NCBI GenBank assembly: GCA_007449985.2
Contig: VIIQ02000725.1
Location: forward strand, 124,001 to 188,000
Length of the DNA stretch: 64,000 bases
Origin: Desmodesmus armatus
Lineage: Eukaryota > Chlorophyta > Chlorophyceae > Sphaeropleales > Scenedesmaceae
Direction: 5' to 3'
Of this stretch, positions 26,501-38,371 are shown in pieces; within the stretch, counting starts at the first letter, position 1; each line of letters opens with the position of its first letter. A model generated the notes under the pieces. It was given only the letters and a program-made list of their open reading frames with translations, was not told the DNA's origin and made no database searches. The position numbers were made by a program, and so were the translations under genes.

Positions 26501-26687
26501 GACCTGCCGCGTGAAGTCCGTCAACGAGATCCCGTCCTCTGTCAAGATGGATTGGGTCGAGCACAAGGTCCCGATCGCGCCGAAAGGACAAGCCGCTGCG
26601 GCAGCCACAGCGTCAGCACCGCCCCCTGCTGCTGCGACGACGGCGAAGGCCCAAGCTTCGGCAATCCCAAGCTTCTTCACTCGTTGA
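23529..26687 (+). CDS. Secreted Gln/Ala- and Gly-Leu-Pro-rich protein with C-terminal globular domain (two -1 breaks)
   Basis: Exons: 23529-23592, 23756-25765, 26059-26139 and 26421-26687; about 807 residues if the two frame breaks are repaired. The ATG at 23529 opens a signal peptide (MRIVLPRLRR, then VAVLLLVACCF) split by a phase-1 intron and ending near VSAAQ. Then follow a Gln run (about residues 117-172), Ala-Gln alternation (about 221-285), a linker with FKKFNPQYQPQLSG, a Gly-Leu-Pro-Ser array (about 456-610), and a globular end (about 632-780) with NLSFRMGMARLYDPF, HKITSGILDCT, TTVLVVLDVAH and FCDYYGARCNRQMIETC. The frame shifts by -1 at A4 24209-24212 and G4 25434-25437; one extra base at each makes the total length divisible by three. 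Export and an extracellular-matrix role are inferred from the signal peptide and composition. I do not recognise the family. Confidence 0.7.
24043..24210 (+). repeat. CAG/CAA tract encoding poly-Gln
   Basis: Near-continuous CAG/CAA codons encode Gln runs broken by single Leu, Phe, Val or Met residues (QQQQLQQQQQLQQQQQ type). The same stretch is open in another frame as poly-Ala. Only the Gln frame is continuous with the signal-peptide exon, because the phase-1 junction at 23592/23756 enters it. The tract ends at the first frame break. Confidence 0.8.
24355..24545 (+). repeat. Ala-Gln alternating repeat
   Basis: GCN and CAG/CAA codons alternate to give AQAQAQAAAQAQAQ-like sequence, with occasional Lys, Arg or Glu. 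This could form a long helix or remain unordered. It sits between the poly-Gln tract and the FKKFNPQYQP linker of the secreted protein. Confidence 0.75.
25075..25515 (+). repeat. Gly-Leu-Pro-Ser array
   Basis: Degenerate repeats of the type (S/G)LPSLGxG and GLGGGLGG fill this stretch and resemble elastomeric matrix proteins. The codons are varied (GGT, GGC, GGA), so this is a protein-level repeat rather than a pure microsatellite. The second frame break (G4 at 25434-25437) lies inside it, and the GLP pattern resumes in the shifted frame. Confidence 0.75.
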
Positions 26688-27332
26688 TTGGTGCCTGCAG
26701 TGCTGCTCCATCGAGTGGCCGTGTGTGCTTCGATCATTCGACGTCCGCCATGCGTGGCAGCCCCCTTCTGGGCCGCATCTTTGTCGGGCATCATCGCCAG
26801 TTTGGGGCCCCTCCCCCAAAACGTATGTGCCACCCGACGTTTGGACTGTATGCATTCACAGTCGCCGGGGTGCACGGGCTTTTGTTCGCGCTGTGAGTGT
26901 GGCAGAAGCGCCTGCATGCCAGTGCCAAAACCAAAAGCTCACCCCTGTCTACGCAGTTGCTCAGGCTCGGGGTACGGCACTCTGACACCTTAGCATTGGC
27001 AGCAGGAGCACTAGTAGTAGCTGTGTTGTGGGTCCTGCTCTGCGTGCTAGCACAGCAAATGATTGGCTTGATGTGTTGAATTCTGCCTATGTTGGGACTT
27101 GTCTGAAAGACTGACCCATGTGTGTGCGTGCACTGTGTGTGGAGACTACCAGCTTGCAGCTGAGTCATGAATGCACGATCCTACACCTGGTGTGTGTGGC
27201 AGTTGCCCTTGGTGGTGTGTGTTTTTTGGGGGCTGGTCTTGTTTGCCGGTCTTGCTGCAGGTTTTTCTTGCAGGTGTGTCTTCCCAGTTCATCCCGTGTG
27301 GAGAGTACCGCTCAGCGGTGAAAGTATCCACT

Positions 27333-27337
27333 TGTAA
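27333..27337 (+). promoter_or_regulatory. Candidate TGTAA polyadenylation signal
   Basis: TGTAA lies about 650 nt after the stop at 26687, the same distance as for the VPS13 gene. No closer TGTAA was noticed. Support is positional only. Confidence 0.35.
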
Positions 27338-28869
27338 CAACCTCCCCCCCCAAAACCACCTGATGTGCAACCTGGGTTTGCTGTAGAAACAATGTGGTGG
27401 CGGACATCGCCCATCTGGTGAGGCGCAGGTGTATATCCTTGCGCACTTGATATTGGACACATGCTGCCAGTGTTGGCATCCACAACCGTTGTGCAAAGCT
27501 TGCAACGGGTGTCTGCAGAAACGCTGCCTGATGGGTGCGGATTGCCATCTGGCACGTGAGGTCACCAAAAAGAAGGAAGCAGCCTTCAGGGAGCCTCTCA
27601 GAGTGGTGCTTTGCATGTTGTGTGTACACAGTCTGTGCATACCTCCACTTTGAGCTAATTCTTCCCTCTCACCGGTGCACAGTCTGCCGGGCAAGCACAC
27701 ATGAGGACACTTTGGGCCGCACGTGTGCAGAGCGTGCTGTTGTGCATCACGTCAGCAGTCATCATCATGTGCCACCTGGACCTACAGTATTGTATGTGAT
27801 CTACTGTGCCAGCGCTGTGGCCGTGTGCACAAGCATATGTTTATCTGCAGTTTATATGTAGTATATGTACATGCACCAATATGCATGCTGTGCCGCCTTG
27901 GAGGGCTGGGTACTGGGTTTGCATCGGGGTTTGCATCGGGGTGGCATGTGCATGACGTCATTCCTCATCTCATTTGCATCTTACATATATAGACGCATGA
28001 AGCTTATGGTGCATGTAAGGGCCACTGCTGACAGTGTACCTCAATTGAGTGTCACAATTCCCCGGCGGTGCTGTCAGTTGCTCCACTGCAGACAGCTTTC
28101 CTGCAATCATCGCACTTGGCTGGTGCATTGCCAGCTGACATGTACTAAAGACGCTGCAGCCCGACCCCCACCCAGCCTGGGGCAGTGCCACTTCAGCCAC
28201 CTGAGCGCAGTTTGCATCTGCCTTCTCTTTTGCAACACGGCGCACACGCATAATGGTGCTCAAGCATGCATCCCAAAGCACAAAATGGTAACACATGTTG
28301 GCTTGGCAATTCCCTGCAGTGTTGTCACAACATAAGATAAGGCCATCGGTTGACAAAATGATGTATCTGTAACAAGCTGAGGGTCAGTTTATGGCAGCGG
28401 TAGTGGCAGGGGCAGTGGCAGCGGCTGCTTAGTAGGAATGCACGGCCCACTCAAAAGTGACCACTTTTGCTGCTTTGCATGCTAGTGATCAACGAATGTG
28501 CTTCAGCATCGCACTTGCAGTCCAAAGGGTCTGTGTGAGTGCTGTCAGCCTCTGGTCAGTTGCATGGCTTGCCAATCGAAAGACTGTAGTGGGTGGGGCT
28601 GCATGTGCCATCAATAGTGCCAGCCATGCCAGTAAATACTTGTCGCGGAGGCTTATGCTCTCAAGCAAAGCAAACAAACTTGCAATCTTTGATTCTGAAT
28701 GCACAATCTTCTGGTGATTGAGTGGTGCAATGCAAGAACCCCCCTATGCAGAGCCCTATCGCACACAGCTTGGCACCACCTTGACACTGTTTGTCAACAA
28801 GTGCTCATCTGTTCTGCGTGCTTGATCAGGCAGACCAAACACACCATACGTGGGCGCTTGCAACGCCAC

Positions 28870-28911
28870 CGATTTTTAAAGTCCGATTTTTAAAGTCCGA
28901 TTTTTAAAGTC
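28870..28911. repeat. Three perfect copies of a 14-bp tandem repeat
   Basis: The unit is CGATTTTTAAAGTC, repeated three times head to tail without mismatch. It is AT-rich against the local background. No gene is adjacent. Confidence 0.9.
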
Positions 28912-29991
28912 CAGCCAGCGCTTTGCGCTTGAGCCTCGCCTCTGGAGCTAGCCGATGGCTAATTAGAGCAAGTCATATTCGATGTGGCCCTTCCCCAAGC
29001 CGGAGAGTCCGTCCATGCGGCAAAGGCAGCATGCTCGGGGTACCTGTCGAGGGTAACGCCCCGTGGCAGCAGCGTCTACATGCAGCGGCTATCTGGTGTG
29101 GTGTGATGCCGTGGCAAGGTATCTTTGAAGGTTCCCATGTCAGGTGGCGAGAAGGAGCAGCCTAGCTGCGTGGACAGTCAGGGAGCAGCAGCAGCAGTAG
29201 TGCATGAGAGTGCTGTGGCTTGGATCGAGCTGTCTGCCACACAGCTCACAGGATCACCCGCCCTATCCCACAACACGGACATATGGATGCCACATGGATG
29301 GTTTTCTGGGGCGGTTTTCAATATGTGGTTGCACAGCAGCTGAAGTGGTGACCTGGCGAACAGCTACTGTTGTGGGTTGCAGAGCTCTGCTCACCCAGCT
29401 ACGCCTAGTGCTTGCTTGGGGCACTCGAGCGACTTGCTGACCACAGGTCCTTGGGAATACCACTACAGTAGTTTGGTTTTGAAACCACACAGCAGCATGT
29501 TTGGGGTGGTCGTCAGCAGCCCGTTTCAGCGCTGCTGCTTTTATGCCCTTTGTATGCCTGCGTTGTGGCCGTAACTGGCACAGGCTTTCTAGTGTCCTAG
29601 GTCACTGGTCGCCTGGTGGTGTCTTGCTTGTCTTGCACCAGGGTCGATTTGCTGCTTGCAGCTTGCTGCATGCACAATGAACCTGGCCGGAAACACGTGT
29701 AATGATGATGATGATGATTTTGATGATCACAAACGTGACGAATTGTGATGACTTGCAAGTCCATGTTGCTGACACTGCAATACTCTACCACCGAATGGCG
29801 ATCTCAGTGTGCTTCAATACCTGAAGAATTTTACCAGCTTGTTTGTTTATCTACTTAATTTATACTACGCTCCACAGGGGTGGCCGGGCTCCAGGAGGGT
29901 CTAACCGTACCGCCCCTTTTGTCCGCAGATGATATAGACGCATGTGCTCCACACCTTGATTCTGGTTTAAAATACAATCACAAAATTTCAC

Positions 29992-29997
29992 TATATT
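29992..29997 (+). promoter_or_regulatory. Possible TATA element upstream of the gene at 30087
   Basis: TATATT lies about 95 nt before the ATG, in an unusually AT-rich stretch (TTTAAAATACAATCACAAAA precedes it). A transcription start 25-35 nt downstream would give a short 5' UTR. No supporting data beyond sequence. Confidence 0.3.
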
Positions 29998-30086
29998 GCG
30001 CTTGTTACTAGCTTCTAGTGCTCCTGTCTTTCGCTGTCCGATTCCCGCTCACTGCCTTGCTGCATCCCTCAACACAATCGAGCGCA

Positions 30087-31532
30087 ATGGCGAAGACAAG
30101 ATCGACACTTGGTCTAATGATCATCCTATCATGTGAGTGGTTCAATGCCGTCTCTGCTGTGTTGGAGACCTTGCAGACAGTCTATCCCCTGATGACACCA
30201 CACACTGAACTCAAGAAGATTGAACTCAAGAAGATGCTCGACCTGCTGCAACCCAGGACACTGCACATGCATATGCCAGAACGCAAGCTCACAACACACT
30301 CCCTGACACCATGTTTCTCGCACACATGCCTTTTGGTGCTGCTGATCCGCTTCCTTGCTTGTGCTGCTGCTTCAGGTGCCGCATGCACTTTGGCAGCTGC
30401 AAACCTGTCAGCAGCGACAGCAGCAGGGAGAGACAGCAGACCTCCAGTCACTCTGTCTTCCCTCCCACTCCTTACTGCCAAACCAATCACCGATGATGCA
30501 GCAGAAGTTGAGGAGCCAGTGTCAACAGCTTCAGCTCAGCCACAGCGCATCTCTGGAAAGCTCTCCACATGGCTAAAGAAAGGGGACTCAGACGAGTTCG
30601 ACAAACTCTCCGAAGCAGTGAAGGCTCTGGAAGGTGCAGTGGGTCTCCCCAGCATTCCCGCCATCCCCAAGCAGCAGCCTATCGCAGAACCAGAGCCGAT
30701 CAGCCTCCGTAACAAGGCCAAAGCCGCTAAGCTCTCAAAGCCCCAGCCTGAATCTCAGCAGCCCAGCAAGCAGGAGCCCCAGGCTGGTGCTAGCCGCTTG
30801 CTGTCAGGTGCTGATCGCACAAAAAGCCCAGCAGCCAGCCCTGTTGCCAGCGCAGACAAGCAAGAAGAGGAGGAGAAGCTAAACCCTGAAGACGTCAAGC
30901 AGATGCTCGCCTCACTCGAGGCCACCATCAAAGCACTCGATGATGCAGGAGAGGATGCCATGGCCAACCCAGAGGTGCGCGCTGTGCTGGAAGAGGCGGG
31001 AAACATTGTCGCAGAGATGGAGAAGCAACAGCAGGCTGAGAAGCCCACCGCGGCTCAGCAGGCGAAGCAGCGCAACGCTGGGGTCGAGTCCCTCATCACC
31101 GGGGATGTTTCTGAGGAAGCCAAGACCTTGAGCAAGCCGCGCACACCAACCAAGCCAAGCGCAGCAAAGAACAGCAGGAAGGACACAGCAGCAACTGAAG
31201 AGAAGGAAGAGGAGGAGAGCTGGGCAAAGCTGAGTGCAGATCCTGAGCCTGCTGAACCCACCAAGGGCCCTAAAACCCTGACCGCGGAGGATGCTGCTAA
31301 GGCTGCCGAGCTGACTGTAAGGATTACTGCCATGCCGGAATTTGAGGAAGACGAACAGACGGAGCAGGTTGAGGAGATGCAATCCTTGGTGGGTGCTGCT
31401 GCAAACCTTGTAGCAGTAGCAGCTGCTGTAGGCACTGGCGGTGAAGACATGCAGAAGGTTGTATCTGACCTGCAGGATCTTGTGGCGGCTGCAGAGACAT
31501 CTGCTGCTGCTGCGTCTGCACAGCAGGCGTGA
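30087..31532 (+). CDS. Secreted acidic Ala/Glu/Lys/Pro-rich protein, function unknown
   Basis: Two exons, 30087-30132 and 30376-31532, encode 400 residues. The ATG at 30087 begins MAKTRSTLGLMIILS. A phase-1 donor (T|GTGAGT) and an AG|GT acceptor join to complete a Cys codon, giving a signal peptide that continues CAACTLAAAN. The open frame also runs upstream of this ATG and through the intron, but without a signal peptide or a better start. The mature part is low-complexity and charged: KLSTWLKKGDSDEFDKLSEA, several Lys-Pro and Glu-rich linkers, then helical segments EDVKQMLASLEATIKALDDA and MQKVVSDLQDLVAAAETS. The end is Ala-rich with no membrane anchor. No catalytic or binding motif was recognised. 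The first intron matches the signal-peptide introns of the genes at 23529 and 49822. Confidence 0.72.
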   Translation: MAKTRSTLGLMIILSCEWFNAVSAVLETLQTVYPLMTPHTELKKIELKKMLDLLQPRTLHMHMPERKLTTHSLTPCFSHTCLLVLLIRFLACAAASGAACTLAAANLSAATAAGRDSRPPVTLSSLPLLTAKPITDDAAEVEEPVSTASAQPQRISGKLSTWLKKGDSDEFDKLSEAVKALEGAVGLPSIPAIPKQQPIAEPEPISLRNKAKAAKLSKPQPESQQPSKQEPQAGASRLLSGADRTKSPAASPVASADKQEEEEKLNPEDVKQMLASLEATIKALDDAGEDAMANPEVRAVLEEAGNIVAEMEKQQQAEKPTAAQQAKQRNAGVESLITGDVSEEAKTLSKPRTPTKPSAAKNSRKDTAATEEKEEEESWAKLSADPEPAEPTKGPKTLTAEDAAKAAELTVRITAMPEFEEDEQTEQVEEMQSLVGAAANLVAVAAAVGTGGEDMQKVVSDLQDLVAAAETSAAAASAQQA

Positions 31533-34500
31533 TACAAGAGACAGGTGTAGTGCGAGGATTGTTACCGAGTTGTTTATTGCCATGTGACAGCAGGGTACAG
31601 CTAGACCCCAGCTGGCACCATACCCACACTGTGCAGTGACCCTGCACTACACAGGCGTGATGCATGACGGCAGGCGTGACGCATGGCTCAGGCGTGCTGG
31701 ATGTTGACACATGGAGTACAGCGCATTTGAGGGGATGCGACCGTTATCTGTGTGATGGTTGGTGATGGGTGCTGGGGGTTTGTCAGGATCATCCTGTGGT
31801 GCTGGCACTTGTCATTGCACTTGATTGGGTGTGGGCTGAAAACTTCAAGAGTACTTCAAGTCTATTGCCAGCCATGGCCCGGCGCGTATGTCGGGCAACA
31901 GGCACTGTCAGGTATGCGGTCAACCACAACGGCCCGTTGCATGGGGCTGTCTGCTGCGCTCAGCATAGCATATGTACTGCACATACATATACATACGTAG
32001 TTGCCAACTACGTATGTCAGTGACCTGGTGTTGCTACATACATTCTTTCAGCTGTTTCGTCAAATGTCTCAGGCATTGGTCAGGGTATGCTGGTGCTTAC
32101 GTGTGGAGTGTCAGCCTTGGATCCGTGCAAAAAACATTGCGTACTTTCGTACTATAGTATCAGTGCATGCGCTGGGGGTGACGAGTATTTGCAGGCAGGG
32201 CAGATGGGGTGCACTGCAAAAAAGGCTGTGCATGACAGCTGATCAGGGTTCCGACCTGAATTGTCAATCTTGGTGGTTGAATATTGTGAAGGGCAACCGC
32301 CTGAGTTGTTCCCACTTACTTACTTTGCACCTTGTTTCTGTTGAGACACGCGTGTCAAGCGTGGGGCAATGTGAGCGCGCTACGCACACGGACATGCGCA
32401 ACGTCACAGCGTGGTGCTGCCAGGGAGGCAGGGTGGGAGGGCGTTCCCGAAATGAACAGTTGGCGTCTCGCTTTGTTCGGCGCAACTACTCTGCGCTCTG
32501 TCTGCTTTGTTTTCAGCCTGTTTACAGCTCGTTCTGACGCTTGCGAATGGGTGCCCGCCTCGTCACATCGCGTGCTGAAGGCTGGTCGGGCCGAGGGTGG
32601 TGGTGTGTGGGTTGCATGTTCCCTTTGCCAGCGCAAAAACAACTGGCGGCGGGGTCACACATTCTTCCCAGTTTTGGTGGCGTGCGTGTTGGGCTGCGGA
32701 AGAGGCGGAGCTTCGACTGAGTCCGTCGATCGTGTTGCATGCGTCTCCCAACATTACTAGACAGAACTGCTCATTAGCACGCACACGTTGTTAGTTTGTT
32801 TCTCTTCAGCGCAGGGTATACACACGTAGGCACTACCCTACACCCTATACCTACGTAGGCACTAAGCTGGAGCAGATCATTTGCTCTTGTGCTGCACCTA
32901 GGCCTTTGTCCCAGAGGGCTACAGCTGGGCTGCACACGGTTGGAAAATGGGGCCGTGCTGGTGTCATCAGCACAGCGAGTCTGGATTTTGAAGCAACAGG
33001 AGCATGGCCGTCGGCATGCGTGAGCAGGGGCATTTGGGGCGAGAGTCCAACTGTCAACCATCCCCGAGGATGGCGCACAACTGGTTGTGGTGCACTGCTC
33101 GCACCTCTCTTGCAGCTCCGAAGCTGTCACAAGACAAGTGGTCTTGGCACAGCTCTTCTGATGGCAGCTCTGCTGATGGCCGGCACCTGCCAGCACTATC
33201 GGGGCATTGTCCTGCCCTGTTTGGGTTGCACGCCTGCCAGGTATATATATGTCAATAACTTCAACTGCACTGCATGATTTGGAGCCCCAGCTAGTGGTAC
33301 GGGCACCTTTGTAGCGTCAACAAATGTGGCAGATGTCATTTGGGCAAGTGTTCAGCTTCTGTCACTGGCCTTTGGGGTAGAGCCTGCATCAATTGCCTTT
33401 CTTGCTCTCGGAATGTCTTTGCCGGTGCCAGTGCCGGTAAAGTGGCTTGCAGTCCATGGCTAGCAGCTGCGTCGTCACGCCCCAAACAGTGACAGGCTCT
33501 CATGCTTCTCACAACAGCCGCTCTGTGACTGGCGGTACCGGTGCTGTTGTGAGTTGAAGGCATGCGTATACCACAGATTGTGGACAGGGTCGGCCTCATG
33601 CCTGCACAGCTTGCAACACTGCCAATTGTGTTGCATTGTGCCTTGGGGAAGGGGGTTGGGGTCAACCAGGCCCGGGCCTGGTTGGTGCAGTTTCAGGGCC
33701 CTAGCTCCCTCATGCTTCATTTGCTGTACAAGCTGCAAGGTAAATGCAACTCAAATGGCAGTTGTGCCTTGTGACTGACAGCTGGTCCAGTTATGGAATC
33801 TCTGGTGACCGGTACAGACCTTGAGCCACACTGCAATGAATGCGCAGTGGTCACAAGCTGCCAGTGCACTGCTGGATTGTTTGGCTCATCCTTATAAGGA
33901 TGGCAGCCAGGTTGCAGAATGGGTGTTGAGTTGGATCCTACTAGTGTCTTGATAGTATCTGGAGAAACGAGCTCTACTGTTTGGCTCGAGGGTGGTTGCG
34001 CCAGGTGTACACACCGCTACTAGCGGTCTATGATAGACCAGCCAAGTTGTTTTCTGTGTGGTTCATGCTGAGAAGGTCCTAAGCCACTTGCAGCTGCCAT
34101 CCTCTTCCAGGATGTTGCACTGAGAATGCATCGTCCTTCAGCCAGCTTGGCTTGTCACCAGCACACTGTGTGCTTGTGTTGACAACAACTGGTTGCCAGG
34201 CTTTGATTGGAGCCAGGCAAACACGCGCAGCAGCTACTTAGCGGCGGCGCAGCATTTTGCCACTGATTGGCAGCATTTCATGTTACCTGGCTGCCTGGCC
34301 CGGGCTGCGGCAGGACAGCCTGGTGTTGCCGATTCTGCCAGCTGCATTGCCAGCTATGTCATGGGCCCAGCTCTCTTTATCAAGCCGCTGCTGATGGCTT
34401 CAGGGACATAGTTTGTTTTGTTGTGTAGCCCATCCATGAGTGTGTCTCACCACCGCCCGTTGGTGCCACATTCCTTTATGCTGGTACTGGTACACGGTTC

Positions 34501-36602
34501 AGGACTGCCTAATGACCCCCAAAGCACATGTGCGGTACAGTCATACAGCTGTCACCTGTTGCTTGTCTGAGTGCAGTGCCTGTCTCACTCGCAACTGCTG
34601 CGGGGTTGTTTTATCATTTCTAGACCTGATGTGGCCCACAGGAGGCCTGCGGCCAAGATCGGGTGTATTTGACTGTCAGGGTACACCAAGGCTGGTGTTA
34701 CGGGGGTACTGCGTTGTGCTGGAGTGGCCCACGCATTGCCCCATCTTTCAGCAGCTGATTGATCCAGTTGTGATAGCACAGCTGGGACATTGCTGTGGTT
34801 GTTCATTTGGCCATTGAGCCTTGTGTTGGCTCCTCAAACGGCCGGTGTTCAGTGTAAGATCCAAATACTGATCGATCCAGGTGCGGCTGGCGGTGGCACC
34901 AATGGTGCATTCGACAAGAGAGCCTGCCTTGCTGTTGCTCAGTCAGTGACTGTAAACAACTGTGAACAAGTGGCTTGAGGCAGAACCAACAGCACACTGC
35001 ATGGTCAGCATCATGCTGGCGGATTGGGGATCGCGCTGCAGAGCACACCAAAGAAAATAGGACATGTCAAACTCTCTACTTACAAGAAGCGGTGCTGGCT
35101 AATGTCAGCACACCCACAACAGCAGCTGGAAACTGTTTGGCAGCTGCCCTGCCGCCCTATGCACAAGCTTGATGGATAGACGGCCGGGCGTGAAAACGAG
35201 TACACAAACAACACGGATGGTTGAATGTTGGGTTTCAGGGTCCCCAAAACCATGAACCTCAACCTGCAAGCCCACCAGTCTACCACCACCTTGATGCATG
35301 ATGCACTGCAAGGGCTTCAAAAAGGCTGCTGCAGCTTACACACACAGCTACAGCTACCAAACCGTCCCCCCTGCCCCTCACTGTTGCATGGCAACATAGC
35401 AACACACCACAAACAAGCGATAGGCAGCACATGCTGCAACAGGACTAGACGACAGGACTCAACCCTAGCAAAACTTTCTCATACCCTGTGGACCAGTTGA
35501 TTTCAACTTTTGATTAACCACTTCTTTCCAAACGAAACAGAAACCACACCCATTCCAAACGGTAAGATAGTTGACCCCAAGACCTGACTGCGGCCACCAA
35601 CTTGCAAGGTGCTCGCCATGACGCGATATAACGCATGTGCTGCCATGTGCAGTGAGCTGTCACTGCCATGCACATCCACAACAACATACTGGATTGATCC
35701 CAACAAGGGGTGATCAACAATAACTTCCAGGAGCCATGACATGCTCACACTGTGAGTCTCACAGGGCCCAATTTTTAAATTACAGGGCCCAATTTCTGAG
35801 TTGTGCATCAAAGCCAACCAGGTTGCAAAGCACAACCCATAATGCCCACCCCCAAAGTCAGATTGGGGCCAGTCCTCAGGGTCAAGCCCCACTTGCTGTA
35901 CAATCATCAGCACAATGGCCCTGGTAGCAACCACAGCAAGAACTGCTCTGCTGCTTGCAGGCTGTACGGAGTGTGAGCCCTGACCAACGCACCCACCCCT
36001 GCTACCAGGCTAATGTGCTTGCCCCTGCTCTCAGATGCACCTCTGAGTCTGCACCCAACCAACTAGGGTTTAGGCACTGCCCAAAACCTAGCAGGGGTTG
36101 CCACCAAGTGGGCCAGCAGTCTTAAACCCTCCGTAGGGTCACTCCTCGAGGTACACATGCACTGATATGCAGCAGCAGTAGAGGCAAAGGGTGCTTGTCG
36201 TGATGCTGTCTTGCCAGCAGAAGTGCTGCAGTGAATACATGTGGTCAACCAGAAGCGCTGTGCTGAGCTGCTGATGGCGTCCTTGCACAGCAGCTGCTGC
36301 TGCTCCTGCTGCTGCTGCATGTACCAGTAGCACAGAAGGCAGCACACAGGATGCTGCTGCACACCCATGCAAGCGGCCAACGGGGGCTATGCAGCAGCAG
36401 CACCACCCATAAATGCTGCAGTGGCCAGCACTACACAGCAGCGCCGCAAAAGTGTGCTGCTGCCGCTGCTGCTGCAGAAGATGAGGCCCTTGTCTGGAAA
36501 GTAGGACGGTGATCCAGCTGCCTTCAGTGCCTGGCTGCTGCCTGAAAATGATGGCAGTGTCTGCGTGCCATGGCAAGCGCCTGCCGTTCCTTACCCACAC
36601 TG
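31533..36602. other. Intergenic, 5.1 kb
   Basis: No confident gene. A perfect inverted repeat lies at 31991-32017, a 12-bp ACGTAGGCACTA doublet at about 32825-32865, and a CCGCTAcTAGCGG palindrome near 34014. A weakly coding-like stretch at 33562-33774 (+; PQIVDRVGLMPAQLATLPIV) is the best protein-like frame, but it has no ATG-led gene structure. The right end includes the 3' UTR of the minus-strand gene at 36603. Confidence 0.45.
31991..32017. repeat. Perfect 13-bp inverted repeat with 1-nt spacer
   Basis: ACATACGTAGTTG is followed by C and then its exact reverse complement CAACTACGTATGT. It could extrude as a cruciform or mark the end of a small mobile element, but no target-site duplication was noticed. 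It lies about 460 nt past a stop codon, so a role in RNA 3'-end structure is possible. Confidence 0.85.
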
Positions 36603-37764
36603 TCATGCCGCTTTCCGTTGCTTGCGTGATGTGTTGCTTGCTCTGCTTGGGGTCTTCTGTGTGGTGCCCTTGCTGCTGCCCGTCTGCTGCGCCTGCTGTG
36701 CTGTGCTGCGCTGCCGCAGCTGCTGTACCGAGGCAGCTCCACGAGGTTGGCCCAAGTTGAAGCCGGCATAGACACAGAGGAAGGCTGCAAAGACCATGGG
36801 CGGCAGCGGGAGGTGGTTGCCCTGCATGGAATCAGCACACACATAAGAACCATGCAGACGCCTCAGCACAGCAGCAGTAGTGTCTGCAGGACCATGCGAT
36901 AGTAGCTGGGATCCAGGATATTGAAGTCGCCCTTTGCTGCTTGAAGTCATCACGACTTGCAAGCTTTGCCCACCCCACGTGCTCAACACCAGCTTCCCCC
37001 CCCCCCCCTCCTCCCCACGCGAGCGTGACAAACACTCCCATTCAAAAAGGAGGATACTTGCTCCTGCCCAAGCATCACCAAGCAAATGCTGTGCTTGTAA
37101 AGTACCAAACCAAACGGCTGCATGCGTTGTGCATCTTCCTGTTGGCCACCGCACAGGCAAACACTCACTGCTGTCACGTCAGCCCCTACTAAACCCTCCC
37201 ACTCTGGTGTCACACAACCCCCCACTGAACCCTCCCACTCACCGCATAGATGCCGTACCCCAGCAGTACAAAGCCCAGCAGTGCTGACTTGACCGTGTAG
37301 TACAAACTGAACAGTGCCGACAGCATTATCATGTAGGAGCCGTACACAAGGAAGGGCTGTGCTGGGAGTCCAGGGCCATCCAACAACTCCACCAGCAGCG
37401 GTAGGTTAGTGCCGTTCCTAACATACTGCAGGTCCATCAAGCGAGCTGTCTGCTTCTCACACGGGCCTTTGGCGCCAGTTTTGAACTGGCACTGGATGTA
37501 AGGGGACAGGGATTCGCGAACCCATGTGCCTGGGACCAGAATATCATCCATGTAGTGGTGTAGGGCTGGGAGCTGCTTTGCCAGGCTAGCTGCGGTTACT
37601 TGGGCAGGAGACAGCAGCACGAGCCCGCTTGCTGAGAGGTCCGAATCCACGATGAAGAAGGATAGTTGGAGCATGGTCATGGCGAAGAAAGCAAGGCCTG
37701 CTATGCGCTCTGTCGGGTCAGCCTTCAGCCTGGTGTGCCTGCTGCGTGGTGGGACAGCTGCCAT
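36603..37764 (-). CDS. Four-helix membrane protein, probably of the secretory pathway, function unknown
   Basis: Minus strand, two exons, 37764-37243 and 36821-36603, phase 0, 246 residues. The start is the ATG at 37764; the frame is open further upstream but only with a GTG. Hydrophobic segments: about 21-39 (IAGLAFFAMTMLQLSFFIV), 138-158 (FLVYGSYMIMLSALFSLYY), 160-174 (SALLGFVLLGYGIYA) and 183-197 (MVFAAFLCVYAGFNL). The loop between helices 1 and 2 has two cysteines (IQCQFKTGAKGPCEK) and an NGT glycosylation sequon, which suggests a lumenal loop. The cytosolic tail is Gln/Ser/Thr-rich and ends RKQRKAA; Lys at -3 and Arg at -4 resemble an ER-retrieval signal. The ATG lies 607 nt from that of the plus-strand gene at 38372, so the two may share a promoter. 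I do not recognise the family. Confidence 0.75.
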
Positions 37765-38371
37765 GGGTGCTGTTGGGGGCTGATGTTTGGTGAGATTTGA
37801 GAATGGATGAGGGTGGATGGATACCACTAGCCCAGCTCCTCAAGTCCAGGAAGATCAGATCGTATGTGTCAGGGTTATTGATACGAACGTCCGTGCTGCT
37901 GCTCACGTGATGCTTGATCGCCACACCAGAGATCAAACATGCGTGAGGAAATGTAGCCGGGCTGCAGCAGCCCCAACAGAGCGTCACCAACCGCATTGTA
38001 GAGATTAGTAATTTACCATCCGCTTCTATTTGCTCACAAGTCACAATGCAACACATGCTCTACTTTTGTACTATGCACACTGGCTGATCAACGTCTGGAG
38101 CGGTTGCCAAGCTGCGCACTGTCTGCTGTTTTGCTGCTGCTGTTGGTGCCCAAGCAACCTACTCACTGCTTGGAGAGTCAATTGCTCATCTTAACAGTTG
38201 ACTCCTGTAGTTGCTTCTTTCGCCTTCAAGCCGGCGCCTGCAGAAAGCCTCTGCGGGGCAATCAACACACACCCACACACCCAAACTGCAGACTCGGCAG
38301 AGCAACACCCCCACACACTCCGCAGCTTGGCAGTTGTCAGCGGCAGTTGGAGGACCTCCGTAGCAAGCAGT
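37765..38371. other. Shared upstream region of a divergent gene pair
   Basis: The 607 nt between the ATG at 37764 (minus) and the ATG at 38372 (plus) hold no coding frame of note. A bidirectional promoter is a reasonable inference. No TATA box was recognised for either gene. Confidence 0.4.

Larger units (their letters stand above)
26688..30086. other. Intergenic, 3.4 kb
   Basis: The first ~650 nt are the probable 3' UTR of the preceding gene. The rest has no coding-like frame: open stretches start at non-ATG codons and carry no domain. Local features are a duplicated TTTGCATCGGGG near 27920, a 14-bp triple repeat at 28870, a short GAT run near 29704, and a block at about 28912-29170 with fewer CTG-type tracts than its surroundings and no recognised content. 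Confidence 0.5.

Noticed and set aside
30018..30086. In-frame upstream extension of the secreted protein at 30087
   Set aside because: The frame that is open here is the second-exon frame read through the intron. The ATG at 30087, spliced at 30132/30376, gives a proper signal peptide, whereas the unspliced reading does not.
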